A stretch of DNA of 64,000 bases from Lysobacter stagni (GTDB lineage: Bacteria > Pseudomonadota > Gammaproteobacteria > Xanthomonadales > Xanthomonadaceae). Below the pieces are notes generated by a model, which was not told the DNA's origin, ran no database searches, and saw nothing but the letters and a program-made list of their open reading frames with translations. Numbering within the stretch: the first letter of the stretch is position 1; each line of letters opens with the position of its first letter. The position numbers and the translations under genes are program-made. This document shows, in pieces, positions 15,996 through 24,549 of the stretch. Location: assembly GCF_030053425.1 (NCBI RefSeq), contig NZ_JASGBI010000001.1, positions 2,488,001-2,552,000 on the forward strand, written 5' to 3'.

Positions 15996-17543
15996 ATGAA
16001 AGGAATTCGATTTGCGTTGGCCGGCCTGTTGCTGGCTGCGTCGGTGGCGCCCGTCTGCGCATATGGCAATACAGGCGTCCCGCCCCAATGGGCGAAGTAT
16101 GTCGAGCAGGTGCGTGCGGCGGACGCCATCGCCGACATGGAGGCCCGCTGTCTGGCCTATCCCGATCTCCCCGGCAATCAGTGGCCAGCCGGTGCTGCGC
16201 AGGCGCAATGCGCATTGCTGCGAAAGCCCCTGTATTCGCTGGACGACATTGAACGCCTGAGCGCGACGGCCGGGGGCAGGGCCGAGCTGGAGCACGGTTT
16301 CCGCAGGCTGATGAAGCAGAGCCGGCGCAAGGGCGAGCATCGCGATCAGATGTTCGCGTCCTACGCGGCGTTCGATGCCAGCGAGCGGGCGGGACAGGTG
16401 GCGAAGCAGTGGCTGGAGCGGGCACCGGAAAGCAGCTTCGCCATGCTCGCAGGCGGCGTTCACTACGCGAAGTCCGGAGCGAAAGCGCGTGGCAGGCAGT
16501 ACGCGAGCCAGACGTCCGACGAACAGTTCGATCGCATGCACGAGGCGTTCGCAGAGGCGATGCCCCTGCTGCTGCGGGCGCAGGAGCGCGAGCCGCGCCT
16601 GAGTGTGGCCTGCTATTGGCTGTCCTACATCGGCCGCAACATCTCGAAGGAACTGCAGCGACAGGCATTGGCGCATTGCGAAAAGGTCGATCCGGACTCG
16701 TACTACGTCGCTCTCGAACGCATTCGCGCGTCCGAACCCCGCTGGGGCGGATCTTCCGAGGCCCTGGATGAGGCGGTGGCACTCGCTGCGAAAGGTGTGC
16801 GACGCAATCCGGCGCTGGGCGGCCTGCTGGGCCGGTCCGTCGGGTACCGGTTCACGCTCGGTGGCGATTTTCCAGCCGATCTCATTGTTCCCCCCACGCG
16901 GATGGGGCCGAACGCCGATCTGCTCGGCAGGGCGGGACGCAGCATTTCCCACACCTCCTTTGATCCGAACTGGGAAGACATCGTCTACCTGTCGCAGGCG
17001 GTCCGCTTCGATCCGGATGATGAGCAGTCCCATTACATTCGCGCATGGGTGCTTGTGAACCGGTACCGCGATCCGTTGTGGGCGCGCGCGGATAGCGACG
17101 CGGCCTTGCGGCTCGACCCGAACGAGCTCGAGTACGTCTACCTGCGCGGAAGGATTGCCCAGAATACCGAGGGGGTCGTGGCAGCGCGCCCGTACTACCA
17201 GAAGGCGATGGCGGTGCCGAAGCATCATCGGGCCGCATTGATCGGGTGGTGTTCAAGCTTCGATCCTGCCCAGGAACCGGACATGGCGGACGACTGCTCG
17301 CGCCAGGCGGCCACCGAATTTCCGACGGCGCGTGAGGCGTTGCTGCTGCGCGCGAGGGCGTTGTACATCACCGGAAGGCCGGGGGCGCTGGAAGCCGTGA
17401 AGCAGTTCCTCATGGCAGACGAAATCCCGATGTATCTGGAAGAGGCTGCGCAGATGCGCAACGAATGGCTGCCCCGTCTCCAGGGGGACAAAGGCGTCGC
17501 GGAGCGGAGCCCGGCGGCTTCGTCCGGGCAGCGATCGCGCTGA
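15996..17543 (+). CDS. Secreted DUF4034/TPR-like protein, paralogue 1
   Basis: A 515-residue protein with signal peptide MKGIRFALAGLLLAASVAPVCA. It is the first of three related genes here. The mature N-terminus has the shared signature WAKYVEQVRAADAI, ARCLAYPDLPGNQW and LLRKP (residues 30-80). The middle part KARGRQY and EPRWGGSSEALDEAV resembles DUF4034, in which long helices and TPR-like units recur. The C-terminal part has TPR-like pairs (DDEQSHYIRAWVLVNRYRDP, PNELEYVYLRGRIAQNTEG). Function unknown; a periplasmic scaffold is a plausible guess. ATG 15996 follows AGGGGAGAATC. Its leader resembles those of copies 2 and 3 only in the last 25 bp. Confidence 0.72.
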   Translation: MKGIRFALAGLLLAASVAPVCAYGNTGVPPQWAKYVEQVRAADAIADMEARCLAYPDLPGNQWPAGAAQAQCALLRKPLYSLDDIERLSATAGGRAELEHGFRRLMKQSRRKGEHRDQMFASYAAFDASERAGQVAKQWLERAPESSFAMLAGGVHYAKSGAKARGRQYASQTSDEQFDRMHEAFAEAMPLLLRAQEREPRLSVACYWLSYIGRNISKELQRQALAHCEKVDPDSYYVALERIRASEPRWGGSSEALDEAVALAAKGVRRNPALGGLLGRSVGYRFTLGGDFPADLIVPPTRMGPNADLLGRAGRSISHTSFDPNWEDIVYLSQAVRFDPDDEQSHYIRAWVLVNRYRDPLWARADSDAALRLDPNELEYVYLRGRIAQNTEGVVAARPYYQKAMAVPKHHRAALIGWCSSFDPAQEPDMADDCSRQAATEFPTAREALLLRARALYITGRPGALEAVKQFLMADEIPMYLEEAAQMRNEWLPRLQGDKGVAERSPAASSGQRSR

Positions 17544-17667
17544 CCTTCATTCGGCTCCGGGCTGGGGCAGCCACCGTCACGCGCTTCGGCACGTCGCGCA
17601 GGCGGCTTGCACACGACGTGCGCCGACGATGCGCTACGGTTCGCCTCGAACCCACGCAGGAGGCGCC

Positions 17668-18366
17668 ATGCGCGGCCTGGATTTCACTTCCTGGCAAACC
17701 CTGTTGTCCACGCTCATCGGTCTGGCGGTCATCACCCTGATCGGCGTGGGCATCCGCCTGCTGGTCATGCAGACGGTGCAGCAGCGACGCGAGCGCGAGA
17801 ATCGCCAGATCAACGAACGCCTGCGCACGCTCATCGCGGCGTACCGGACCTTGGGTGGATCGTTCACGGGCGACCTGTCGGTCGATCCCACCCACCTGCG
17901 CGACCTGCAGCGCGGCCCCGGCGACGCAGCCGCCGACGCCGGCGACCCGGAGCTGGCCTGGCCCAGCACGGATCGCTCCCGGCGCATCCGCGACGCGGTC
18001 GAAGGCGCGCTGTCGGACATCCTGCTGCTGGGCACCGACGAGCAGGTCCGCCTGGCGGCTCGCGCTGCCGGCGAGCTGGTCGCAGGCCGGCCGGTGCACA
18101 CCGCCGAGCTGGTCGTGTCGTTGCGCGATTTCATCCGCAGCGTGCTCGACCTGGATCCGGTGCCGAAGGGCCTGGACATCCCGCGTCAGGGGCCGAGTCG
18201 CCCAAGCGGCGCGAAGGGCAAGGGCGAAGGCGGTGCGCGCGAGGAGGGCAAACAGGGTGGCGGCAACCGCGGCATGGGCGGTGGCGCTGCCGCCGGTGGT
18301 GTCGGCATGGGCATGGGTTTCGGCCTTGCGCGCGACAGCGAGGACGATGCGCACGGCCGGGGTTGA
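17668..18366 (+). CDS. Membrane-anchored protein with Gly/Met-rich tail, unknown
   Basis: A 232-residue protein. One membrane helix near the N-terminus (TLLSTLIGLAVITLIGVGIR, about residues 9-28) is followed by a basic coiled-coil-like stretch (QQRRERENRQINERLRTLIAAY) and a helical domain (RDAVEGALSDILLLGTDEQVRLAARAAGELV). The last 45 residues are low-complexity, rich in Gly, Lys and Met (GGGNRGMGGGAAAGG, GMGMGFG). No family recognised. ATG 17668 is chosen for the AGGAGG site just upstream. It sits between paralogues 1 and 2 of the DUF4034-like cluster on the same strand and may belong to the same unit. Confidence 0.65.
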   Translation: MRGLDFTSWQTLLSTLIGLAVITLIGVGIRLLVMQTVQQRRERENRQINERLRTLIAAYRTLGGSFTGDLSVDPTHLRDLQRGPGDAAADAGDPELAWPSTDRSRRIRDAVEGALSDILLLGTDEQVRLAARAAGELVAGRPVHTAELVVSLRDFIRSVLDLDPVPKGLDIPRQGPSRPSGAKGKGEGGAREEGKQGGGNRGMGGGAAAGGVGMGMGFGLARDSEDDAHGRG

Positions 18367-18394
18367 TCGGCGAGAAGACGAACGTTCCGAACGT

Positions 18395-18442
18395 ATGACC
18401 GCGATCCTCATGCGTCGTGCGGGCGACCTCGCAGTGCGGTAG
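18395..18442 (+). other. Possible 15-codon leader ORF upstream of paralogue 2
   Basis: ATG at 18395 opens a frame reading MTAILMRRAGDLAVR that stops with TAG 25 bp before the gene start. The same frame occurs before paralogue 3 with GTG as start and one Ile-to-Thr change, so one of the two nearby base differences keeps a usable start. There is no clear Shine-Dalgarno sequence, and translation is unproven. Confidence 0.25.
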
Positions 18443-18484
18443 TGTTTCGCGCGAACAGGGGGAGATCATGATCAGGACACGGAA
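18395..18484 (+). repeat. Near-identical leader repeat, copy upstream of paralogue 2
   Basis: From 18396 to 18484 this sequence matches 20048-20136 with a single mismatch in 89 bp, and it reaches 17 bp into the coding region. After that the two genes differ markedly. A 15-codon open frame (18395-18442) sits inside it. See the matching entry at 20047. Confidence 0.9.
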
Positions 18485-19988
18485 GTTCATCGCCGGCATT
18501 GCGTTCGGCTGCGTGGTGATCGCAACGCAGGCACAGGCGACCGAGTCGGTAACGCCACCCGCCGAATGGGCGAGCTACGTAGCGAAGGTGCGCAAAGCCG
18601 AAGCTGTCAAGAATGACGAGGCACGCTGCCTCGCGTACCCGGACCTGCCCGGAAACAAATGGCGACAGGGTGCCGCGAAGGGGCGCTGTTCGCTGTTGCG
18701 AAAGCCGATGTTGTCGCTGGATCAGGTCGACCGGTTGCTCGCCTCGGACGAGGGTGTGGTGGAGCTCGACCGCCGTTTCGCCGCCGCGCTCGATGCGCAC
18801 TATCAGGACCCGGCGCAGCGCGATCAGGTTTTCGTCGCCTTCAAAGTGTTCGACGGGAGCGCCCGCGCGGGGAAGGTCGCCGAGCGCTGGCTCGAGGCGG
18901 CGCCCAGGAGCGCCTTTGCCAACGCCGCGGCGGGGACGCATTACAGCGAACGGGGTTGGAAGGCGCGCGGGCAGCGGTTCATCTCGCAGACCTCCGAAGC
19001 GGATCTCAAGCGGATGGGTGATGGCTTTTCGCGCGCGGTGCCGTTGTACCTGACGGCGCTGGACCTTGAACCCAGGCTCAGCGTGGCCTGTGTCAGTCTC
19101 GCCGCGATCGGTCGCCAGAGTTCGGACGCCCTGCAGCAGTTCGGCATGGACCGCTGTCTGAAGATGGATCCCGATTCCTACCATGTCGTGCAGGAGTGGC
19201 TGAACCAGGTGGAGCCACGCTGGGGTGGCAGCGACGCCCAGCTGGCCAAGGTGGTGGCGTACGCGGCGGCGCGGACCGAACGCAGTCCTGCGCTGGGTGT
19301 GTTTCTGGGAGCGTCGGCAGGGTACCGGCCTTCGGTGCAGGACTATGGACGCTTTGCCGAGGAGCTGGGCGCCGCTGCCCGCATGGGTCCAAGTGCCGGC
19401 ATGGCCAAATATGCGGGAGAAGGGTTTTCGGCCAGGAACGATACCTGGCGTGCGTTCGCCTACCTGTCGCAGGCCATCCGCTTCCGGCCGGATGACCCGC
19501 AGCCGCGCTATTCGCGTGCCATGTTGTTCTACAACAACCTCAAGGAGTTCGCGTGGGCGCGTGCCGATATGGACGTCGCACTCAGGGCAGCGCCCAACGA
19601 CCCTGACTACAACTATCAGCAGGCTCGCAATATCCAGAAGGTGAAAGACAACTTGGCGGCACGGCCGTACTTCAAGCGAGCGATGAGCCATCCAGTCATG
19701 GGGGAATGGGCCACCGCCTTCTACTGCGAGAGTTTTATCTTTCCCCAGTTCCAACGCGCCGAGGCCGACCGTTGTACGAAGGACGCGGTGGCGAAGTACC
19801 CGTACAACGGCGAAGTCTGGCGTCTGCGTGCCTGGACGCTCTATCTGTCGGACCAGCCCGGCCTGCGTGAAGCCGTGGATCAGTTCGCTCGGCATGCCGA
19901 AACCTCGGCGCATGTCATTGAACTGGACCGCATGCGCCACGAGTGGCAGCCGCGTCTCGGGCCGTTGCCGGCAGGGCCTGCGCGGTGA
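18468..19988 (+). CDS. Secreted DUF4034/TPR-like protein, paralogue 2
   Basis: A 506-residue protein with signal peptide MIRTRKFIAGIAFGCVVIATQAQA. The signature WASYVAKVRKAEAV, ARCLAYPDLPGNKW and LLRKPMLSLDQVDRLL matches paralogues 1 and 3. The middle has HYSERGWKARGQRF and VEPRWGGSDAQLAKVVAYAAARTERSPALG, again DUF4034-like, and the C-terminal TPR-like part runs PDDPQPRYSRAMLFYNNLKEFAWARADMDVALR to the end. About one-third of the residues are Ala, Arg or Leu, as in helical repeats. ATG 18468 follows GGGGAGATC. The leader is nearly identical to that of paralogue 3, although the coding sequence is clearly diverged. Function unknown. Confidence 0.72.
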   Translation: MIRTRKFIAGIAFGCVVIATQAQATESVTPPAEWASYVAKVRKAEAVKNDEARCLAYPDLPGNKWRQGAAKGRCSLLRKPMLSLDQVDRLLASDEGVVELDRRFAAALDAHYQDPAQRDQVFVAFKVFDGSARAGKVAERWLEAAPRSAFANAAAGTHYSERGWKARGQRFISQTSEADLKRMGDGFSRAVPLYLTALDLEPRLSVACVSLAAIGRQSSDALQQFGMDRCLKMDPDSYHVVQEWLNQVEPRWGGSDAQLAKVVAYAAARTERSPALGVFLGASAGYRPSVQDYGRFAEELGAAARMGPSAGMAKYAGEGFSARNDTWRAFAYLSQAIRFRPDDPQPRYSRAMLFYNNLKEFAWARADMDVALRAAPNDPDYNYQQARNIQKVKDNLAARPYFKRAMSHPVMGEWATAFYCESFIFPQFQRAEADRCTKDAVAKYPYNGEVWRLRAWTLYLSDQPGLREAVDQFARHAETSAHVIELDRMRHEWQPRLGPLPAGPAR

Positions 19989-20046
19989 TGTTTCGGTCTT
20001 CATTCGCCGCACGGGTTGCCGGCCTCAGATGGCGACATCCGGACGT

Positions 20047-20094
20047 GTGACCGCGACCCTCATGCGTCGTGCGGGCGACCTCGCAGTGCGGTAG
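20047..20094 (+). other. Possible 15-codon leader ORF upstream of paralogue 3
   Basis: GTG at 20047 opens a frame reading MTATLMRRAGDLAVR that ends with TAG 25 bp before the gene. It matches the frame before paralogue 2 in length, position and 14 of 15 residues. No ribosome binding site is evident, so this could be chance conservation inside a DNA-level repeat. Confidence 0.25.
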
Positions 20095-20136
20095 TGTTTC
20101 GCGCGAACAGGGGGAGATCATGATCAGGACACGGAA
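20047..20136 (+). repeat. Near-identical leader repeat, copy upstream of paralogue 3
   Basis: Second copy of the leader described at 18395: 88 of 89 positions match between 20048-20136 and 18396-18484, including the ribosome binding site CAGGGGGAGATC and the first 17 bases of the gene. Upstream similarity fades within a few bases (TCCGGACGT versus TTCCGAACGT). Confidence 0.9.
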
Positions 20137-21673
20137 TGCCTTCATGGGCATGGTGATCGGCTGCGCGCTGATCGCATCGCAGGCCCATGCCGCGGAGCCC
20201 GCAACGCCGCCCGCCGAATGGGCGGACTACGTCGCGCAGGTGCGCAAGGCCGAGGCGATCCAGGACGACGAGGCCCGCTGCCTCGCGTACCCGGATCTGC
20301 CCGGCAACCAGTGGCGGCCGGGCGCGGCGAAGGGGCGCTGCTCGATCCTGCGCAAGCCGGCGTTGTCGCTGGACGAGATCGATGCGCTGCTCGCCTCTCC
20401 GGACGGGCTGGCCGAACTCGAGCGTCGCTTCGCCGCGCTGCTCGACGCGCATTACCAGCAAGCCGAGCAACGCGAGCAGATCTTCAACGCCTTCGAGGTG
20501 TTCAACGAAAGTGAGCGTGCGGGCAAGGTGGCCGAGCGCTGGCTCAAGGCGGCGCCGAAGAGCGCGTTCGCGAACACGGCGGTGGGCGCGCATTACAGCG
20601 AGGCAGGCTGGAAGGCGCGCGGCACGCGCTGGGCGTCCGAAACGCCGGACGACAATTTCAAGCGCATGACCGAGAACTTCGGCCGCTCGGTGCCCTTGTA
20701 CCTGGAGGCGCTGAAGATCGAGCCGCGGTTGAGCGTCGCGTGCTATCGCCTGGCCGGGGTGGGACGCAACAGCTCCGATGCGCTGCAGCAGTTCGCGCTG
20801 GCGCGCTGCACGAAGGCGGATCCCGACTCGTATTTCGTGGCGCTGGAGCGCATCGATGGAGCCGAGCCGCGATGGGGCGGCAGCGACGAGCAATTGCGCA
20901 GTGCGGTTGCGTATGCGGCGGCACGAACCGAGCGCAATCCCGCACTGGGCGCGCTGCTGGGCGAAGCCGCCGGGTACCGCCCCAAGATGGCCGACGACCT
21001 CGGTCCGGTCGCCGATGACCTGGCGGCTGCAGTGAGGATGGGGCCCAGCGGTTCGCTGTTCCATTCCGCGGGCCTGGGCTACCGCAAGAAGCGGCAGACA
21101 TGGGAGGCGTACGCATTCCTGTCGCAGGCGGTGCGCTTCCGTCCGGGCGATGGCGATTTCTGGTATTCGCGCTCGCTGGTGCTGAGCGACATGGTGCACG
21201 ACGTGGCGGGTGCTCGGTCGGACATCCAGCGGGCGTTGGCGCTGGAGCCGGAGAACGACAGCTACCTCTACCAACTGGGAAGGATCGTCAACCAGGCGGA
21301 GGGATACGTTGCCGCCAGGCCGTACTTCAAGCGCGCAATGAAGGGCGAAAGCCGTGAGGAGGCCATGCAGCAGTACTGCCTGAGCTTCCTGATGCCGCAG
21401 GTGGAGAAGCAGGCGGATGCATGCACCCGCGAATGGGTGACCGAGTTTCCCGGCAGCGTGGGCGCCTGGCGTACGCGTGCGCTCTACCTTCTCCGGTTCG
21501 GCACCACCACCCCTGAGGAAGCGTTGCAGGCGTTCGCCCAGTTCGAACGCATGGCCGACGGCACTGCGAACGACCAGGCTGCGCTCAAGCTCATGCGCGA
21601 GGAACTGGTGCCCGCGGTCAAGGCCGCGCAGGCCAAGGGCGGCAAGGGCGCTACGAACGGGAAGGGGAAGTAA
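20120..21673 (+). CDS. Secreted DUF4034/TPR-like protein, paralogue 3
   Basis: A 517-residue protein with signal peptide MIRTRNAFMGMVIGCALIASQAHA. It carries the family signature WADYVAQVRKAEAI, ARCLAYPDLPGNQW and ILRKPALSLDEIDALL, the DUF4034-like core HYSEAGWKARGTRW and EPRWGGSDEQLRSAVAYAAARTERNPALG, and TPR-like repeats towards the end. The last 20 residues are Lys/Gly-rich (AKGGKGATNGKGK). ATG 20120 is fixed by the leader shared with paralogue 2. The next gene starts with GTG directly after the stop codon, so the two are probably translated together. Function unknown; a periplasmic assembly or stress role is conceivable but unsupported. Confidence 0.72.
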   Translation: MIRTRNAFMGMVIGCALIASQAHAAEPATPPAEWADYVAQVRKAEAIQDDEARCLAYPDLPGNQWRPGAAKGRCSILRKPALSLDEIDALLASPDGLAELERRFAALLDAHYQQAEQREQIFNAFEVFNESERAGKVAERWLKAAPKSAFANTAVGAHYSEAGWKARGTRWASETPDDNFKRMTENFGRSVPLYLEALKIEPRLSVACYRLAGVGRNSSDALQQFALARCTKADPDSYFVALERIDGAEPRWGGSDEQLRSAVAYAAARTERNPALGALLGEAAGYRPKMADDLGPVADDLAAAVRMGPSGSLFHSAGLGYRKKRQTWEAYAFLSQAVRFRPGDGDFWYSRSLVLSDMVHDVAGARSDIQRALALEPENDSYLYQLGRIVNQAEGYVAARPYFKRAMKGESREEAMQQYCLSFLMPQVEKQADACTREWVTEFPGSVGAWRTRALYLLRFGTTTPEEALQAFAQFERMADGTANDQAALKLMREELVPAVKAAQAKGGKGATNGKGK

Positions 21674-22390
21674 GTGGCCATGCATCGCATCTACGCCATG
21701 AACGTGGTTCGCCGCGCGATGTCGCTCGTACTGGGCATGTTGCTCGCCACACCGGCCCTCGCCGCATCGCCCACCGCCGCCGACCGCATGCTGCTCGAGC
21801 CGGATGCGAAGGTGGAAGGCGAAAGCTTCGGTGCGCTCACCGCGCGCTGGTGGCAGTGGGCCGAACGCATGCCGATCGCGCCGTACTACGATCCGGACGG
21901 TCGCCTGTGCGAGGAAGAGCAGGCGGGACCGGTCTGGTTCCTGGCGGGCACGGACGGCACGTTCAACGCCAAGCGCGAATGCGTGGTGCCCGCCGGGCGT
22001 CACATCCTGGTGCCGGTCATCAACATGCGCACCACCAATCCGCGCCGACACGGCACGGTGTTGCCGCTGCCGTGTGCGGTCCTGCAGGAAAGTGCCGCGG
22101 TGAACAACGAGCGGCTCGGTAGCGCCATCGCGCTGATCGACGGCGTGCCGGTGACCGGCGTCACGCGCTACCGCGTGCGCAGCGAAGGCTGTTTTTCGAT
22201 GCAGTCCGACGCGGAGGATGGCGTGCTCGCGGCCTCGGATGGCTACTGGCTGCTCATCAAGCCGTTGCCGGCCGGACGCCACACCCTGGCCATCGGTGCC
22301 AACTACGCCAACGACGAAGACGAGTACGGCCACTTCGTCCAGAACTTCGAGTACGTCCTGCACGTGGGCGGGCGCACGGACGACCTGTGA
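21674..22390 (+). CDS. Secreted protein of an uncharacterised WWQW family
   Basis: A 238-residue exported protein. The N-terminus includes MNVVRRAMSLVLGMLLATPALAA, a Sec signal cleaved near residue 31. The mature part has GESFGALTARWWQWAERMP, then the pair GRLCEEEQAGPVWFLAGTDG and RECVVPAGRHILVPVINM, features I associate with an uncharacterised secreted family. The two Cys in these strands and two later ones (LPCAVL, EGCFSM) could form disulfides. Start choice: GTG 21674 abuts the previous stop; ATG 21680 and 21698 are alternatives. Tight spacing suggests the product works with, or is made alongside, paralogue 3. Confidence 0.68.
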   Translation: MAMHRIYAMNVVRRAMSLVLGMLLATPALAASPTAADRMLLEPDAKVEGESFGALTARWWQWAERMPIAPYYDPDGRLCEEEQAGPVWFLAGTDGTFNAKRECVVPAGRHILVPVINMRTTNPRRHGTVLPLPCAVLQESAAVNNERLGSAIALIDGVPVTGVTRYRVRSEGCFSMQSDAEDGVLAASDGYWLLIKPLPAGRHTLAIGANYANDEDEYGHFVQNFEYVLHVGGRTDDL

Positions 22391-22476
22391 CGGCCGGCGT
22401 CGCGCCGTGAAACGGACGTGAAGTCGTGGCGCGCGGGTCGGCCGCACAATGGCGGCCGACCGCAGGAGGCGCTGCC

Positions 22477-22755
22477 ATGGCCGATCCGACCGACGACACC
22501 GCGACGATGCAGGCGCTGCTGGACCGTTTGCTGAAGTTCCGTTTGCCGCGTGCCATGAACCTGCGCACGCGGGTCGACAACGGTGAACGCCTCACCGACA
22601 GCGACATCGCCTTCCTCAAGAGCGCGTTGCAGGATGCGCAGGACGGCCAGCATTTCGTCGCGCGCAATCCCGAGTTCCACTCGCTCGGGACGCAGATCGT
22701 CGCCCTCTACGAGCACATCGTGGAGAAGGGCATCGAGAACGAGAAGAACGCCTGA
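22477..22755 (+). CDS. Small soluble protein, unknown
   Basis: A 92-residue, mostly helical, charged protein beginning MADPTDDTATMQALLDRLLKF. No signal peptide, membrane helix or cysteine. The segment LPRAMNLRTRVDNGERLTDSDIAFLKSALQDAQ suggests two helices with a turn; no family is recognised, although similar short proteins are common in Xanthomonads. ATG 22477 is preceded by AGGAGGCGCTGCC. It ends 10 bp before the stop of the convergent diguanylate cyclase. Confidence 0.65.
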   Translation: MADPTDDTATMQALLDRLLKFRLPRAMNLRTRVDNGERLTDSDIAFLKSALQDAQDGQHFVARNPEFHSLGTQIVALYEHIVEKGIENEKNA

Positions 22756-22765
22756 GCCGCGCGGC

Positions 22766-23809
22766 TCAGCGCGCAGTGGTCGTCCCGCGACGGGCGCGTT
22801 TGACCGCGTACATGGCGGCGTCCGCGCGGGCGATCAGCGTTTCCGCGTCGGCGCAGTCGTCGGCGGCCACCACCACGCCGACGCTGGCGCCGTCGTAATC
22901 CAGGGTGACCTCGCCCAGCGCGAAACGCGCGCGCGTGCAGCGTGCCAGGCGGTCGCGGAAGGCGTCGATGGCGTGCTCGCCTTCGGCGTGCGCGACCGTG
23001 CCGACCACGACGAACTCGTCTCCGCCCAGGCGCGCGGCGAAGTCGTCGGCGCGCAGCGCGCCCGACAGCGCACGGCCGATGGACGCGAGGAAGCGGTCGC
23101 CCACGTCGTGACCGTGGCGGTCGTTGATGGCCTTGAATCCGTCCAGGTCCAGGAAGGCCACCACCAGCGCTTCGTGCGCGCGTTGGCAATGCGCGATGCG
23201 GCGCGTCATTTCCTGCATCAGGGCGCGCCGGTTGGGCAGGCCGGTGACGGCGTCCGCCAGCGCGCTCGCGGCCAGCGCCGCATTGGCCTCCTGCAGGCGG
23301 CCGAGCAGGCGCTCGCGCTCGATCTGCTGGCCGATCAGGCGCGAGAACATGCGCAATGCGCGCTGTGCGTCGTCGGCCAGCGGCATCGGCTGGGCGCTGG
23401 CGGCACACAGCGTGCCGTACAGCGTGCCGTCCTCCAGCCGCACCGGTGTGCTCACGTAGGTCTGGATGCCCAGCGCCCGCGCGGCGTCCGAGTCGCCCCA
23501 GCAGCCGGCGACGTCGTCGGTGTACATGCGTTCCTCGTCCAGCGCCCGCTTGCACAGCGTGTCGTTCCACGGCACGCAGAGCCGCTCGGGGATCTGCATC
23601 TGGCGGGTGTTGCGCGCGTACACGATCCGCTGCACGCCCGCGGCTTCATCGACCGAAGTGAGGTAGGTCGATTCCATCCCGGTGACGGCTTCCAGCACTT
23701 CGAGCAATGGCCGCACCAGTTCCTCGAGCGTGCGGGCGGAGGCGACGGACTCGGCGATCAGGGCGAAGGGGACGGACGGGAGCGGGGCGACGGCATTCAT
23801 GGTGCCCAT
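22766..23809 (-). CDS. GAF-GGDEF diguanylate cyclase
   Basis: A 347-residue cytoplasmic enzyme. A GAF sensor domain spans about residues 15-165 (PVRLEDGTLYGTLCAASAQP is its core strand). The GGDEF domain follows from DAVTGLPNRRALM (about 186) with substrate-site FLDLDGFKAINDRHGHDVGD and the intact active loop RLGGDEF (GGDEF at 262-266), so it should make cyclic di-GMP from GTP. A classic inhibitory RxxD site (Arg253-Asp256) lies five residues upstream, which predicts product inhibition. Cyclic di-GMP controls motility and biofilm. Start 23809 (MGTMNAV) or 23800 are both possible; neither has a strong binding site. No EAL domain is present. Confidence 0.9.
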   Translation of the reverse strand: MGTMNAVAPLPSVPFALIAESVASARTLEELVRPLLEVLEAVTGMESTYLTSVDEAAGVQRIVYARNTRQMQIPERLCVPWNDTLCKRALDEERMYTDDVAGCWGDSDAARALGIQTYVSTPVRLEDGTLYGTLCAASAQPMPLADDAQRALRMFSRLIGQQIERERLLGRLQEANAALAASALADAVTGLPNRRALMQEMTRRIAHCQRAHEALVVAFLDLDGFKAINDRHGHDVGDRFLASIGRALSGALRADDFAARLGGDEFVVVGTVAHAEGEHAIDAFRDRLARCTRARFALGEVTLDYDGASVGVVVAADDCADAETLIARADAAMYAVKRARRGTTTAR

Positions 23810-23919
23810 TTTATCGGCGGGACGTCCGTCATATTCAGTCCCGCTCCGGGCTTTAGGACCGCGCGCACACGGACCATTTCCACTTCGACCGCGGCGCCGT
23901 GCGCGCCTGTCGCCAGGCC

Positions 23920-24549
23920 TCAGCGGGCGGGAGCACGCGGCAGGTCGGCGAGGGTCCGCCTGGCGATGGAGTCCAGGTCGACGCGCGATTCCCGGGTGGC
24001 CCGCACCGCGCCGCGGAACATCGCGCGCCACAGCACGCGGATGTCGGCCGGTTGCAGCACTTCCACCTGCAGGCCGCCTTCGACCGTGTCGAGGGTCACG
24101 ACCTGGATCTGCGGCGTGCCGGCATGGTCCTGCGTGACGATCTGGGAGCAGCCGCCGGCGCGGCATTCCACGGCGCTCTCGCGCGCGCTGGTCAGGTTGG
24201 TCTGGCGCGTGCCGACCTGCTGCACGTTGCGCACGCCCACGCGATAGGCGACGAGGATGTCGGCATTGCGGGCACTGTCGCTGAGGCGGTAGCCCTTGGC
24301 CTGCAGGGCCCGGTCGAGCGCGGCCTTCAGGCGCGTGCGCAGGTTGGGGTCCTGCACGCGGCTGTCGAGTTCGGCCGCCAGCGAGGCGGGCATCGGAACC
24401 CACGCGTAGCGTGGGCCGGGCAGGGAGGTCGCCGGCATGGACACCTCGACGCGTGCGGCCGGCACGGTCGGTCTCTGGGCACGGGCCGCCGGCGTGGCGG
24501 CGAGCAACAGCGCGGCGCAGCAGGCCAGCGCAAGGCCGGTCGTCCTCAT
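23920..24549 (-). CDS. DUF4136-like exported protein
   Basis: A 209-residue protein with a Sec signal (MRTTGLALACCAALLLAATPAARAQ). The mature part follows the DUF4136 layout: an early YAWVPMP strand, then DPNLRTRLKAALDRALQAKGYRLSDSARNADILVAYRVGV, which is characteristic, and later strands that deal with a TLDTVEGGLQVEVLQP segment. DUF4136 proteins are periplasmic or outer-membrane lipoproteins of unknown role; here the cysteines lie inside the signal and no lipobox is convincing, so it is probably soluble in the periplasm. It is divergent from the dienelactone hydrolase gene and 110 bp upstream of the diguanylate cyclase start on the same strand. Confidence 0.75.
   Translation of the reverse strand: MRTTGLALACCAALLLAATPAARAQRPTVPAARVEVSMPATSLPGPRYAWVPMPASLAAELDSRVQDPNLRTRLKAALDRALQAKGYRLSDSARNADILVAYRVGVRNVQQVGTRQTNLTSARESAVECRAGGCSQIVTQDHAGTPQIQVVTLDTVEGGLQVEVLQPADIRVLWRAMFRGAVRATRESRVDLDSIARRTLADLPRAPAR

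Noticed and set aside
20060..22447. Long minus-strand open frame of about 795 codons opposite paralogue 3 and the WWQW gene
   Set aside because: Composition is dominated by Arg, His and Ala without recognisable motifs; the plus-strand genes have signal peptides and family features.
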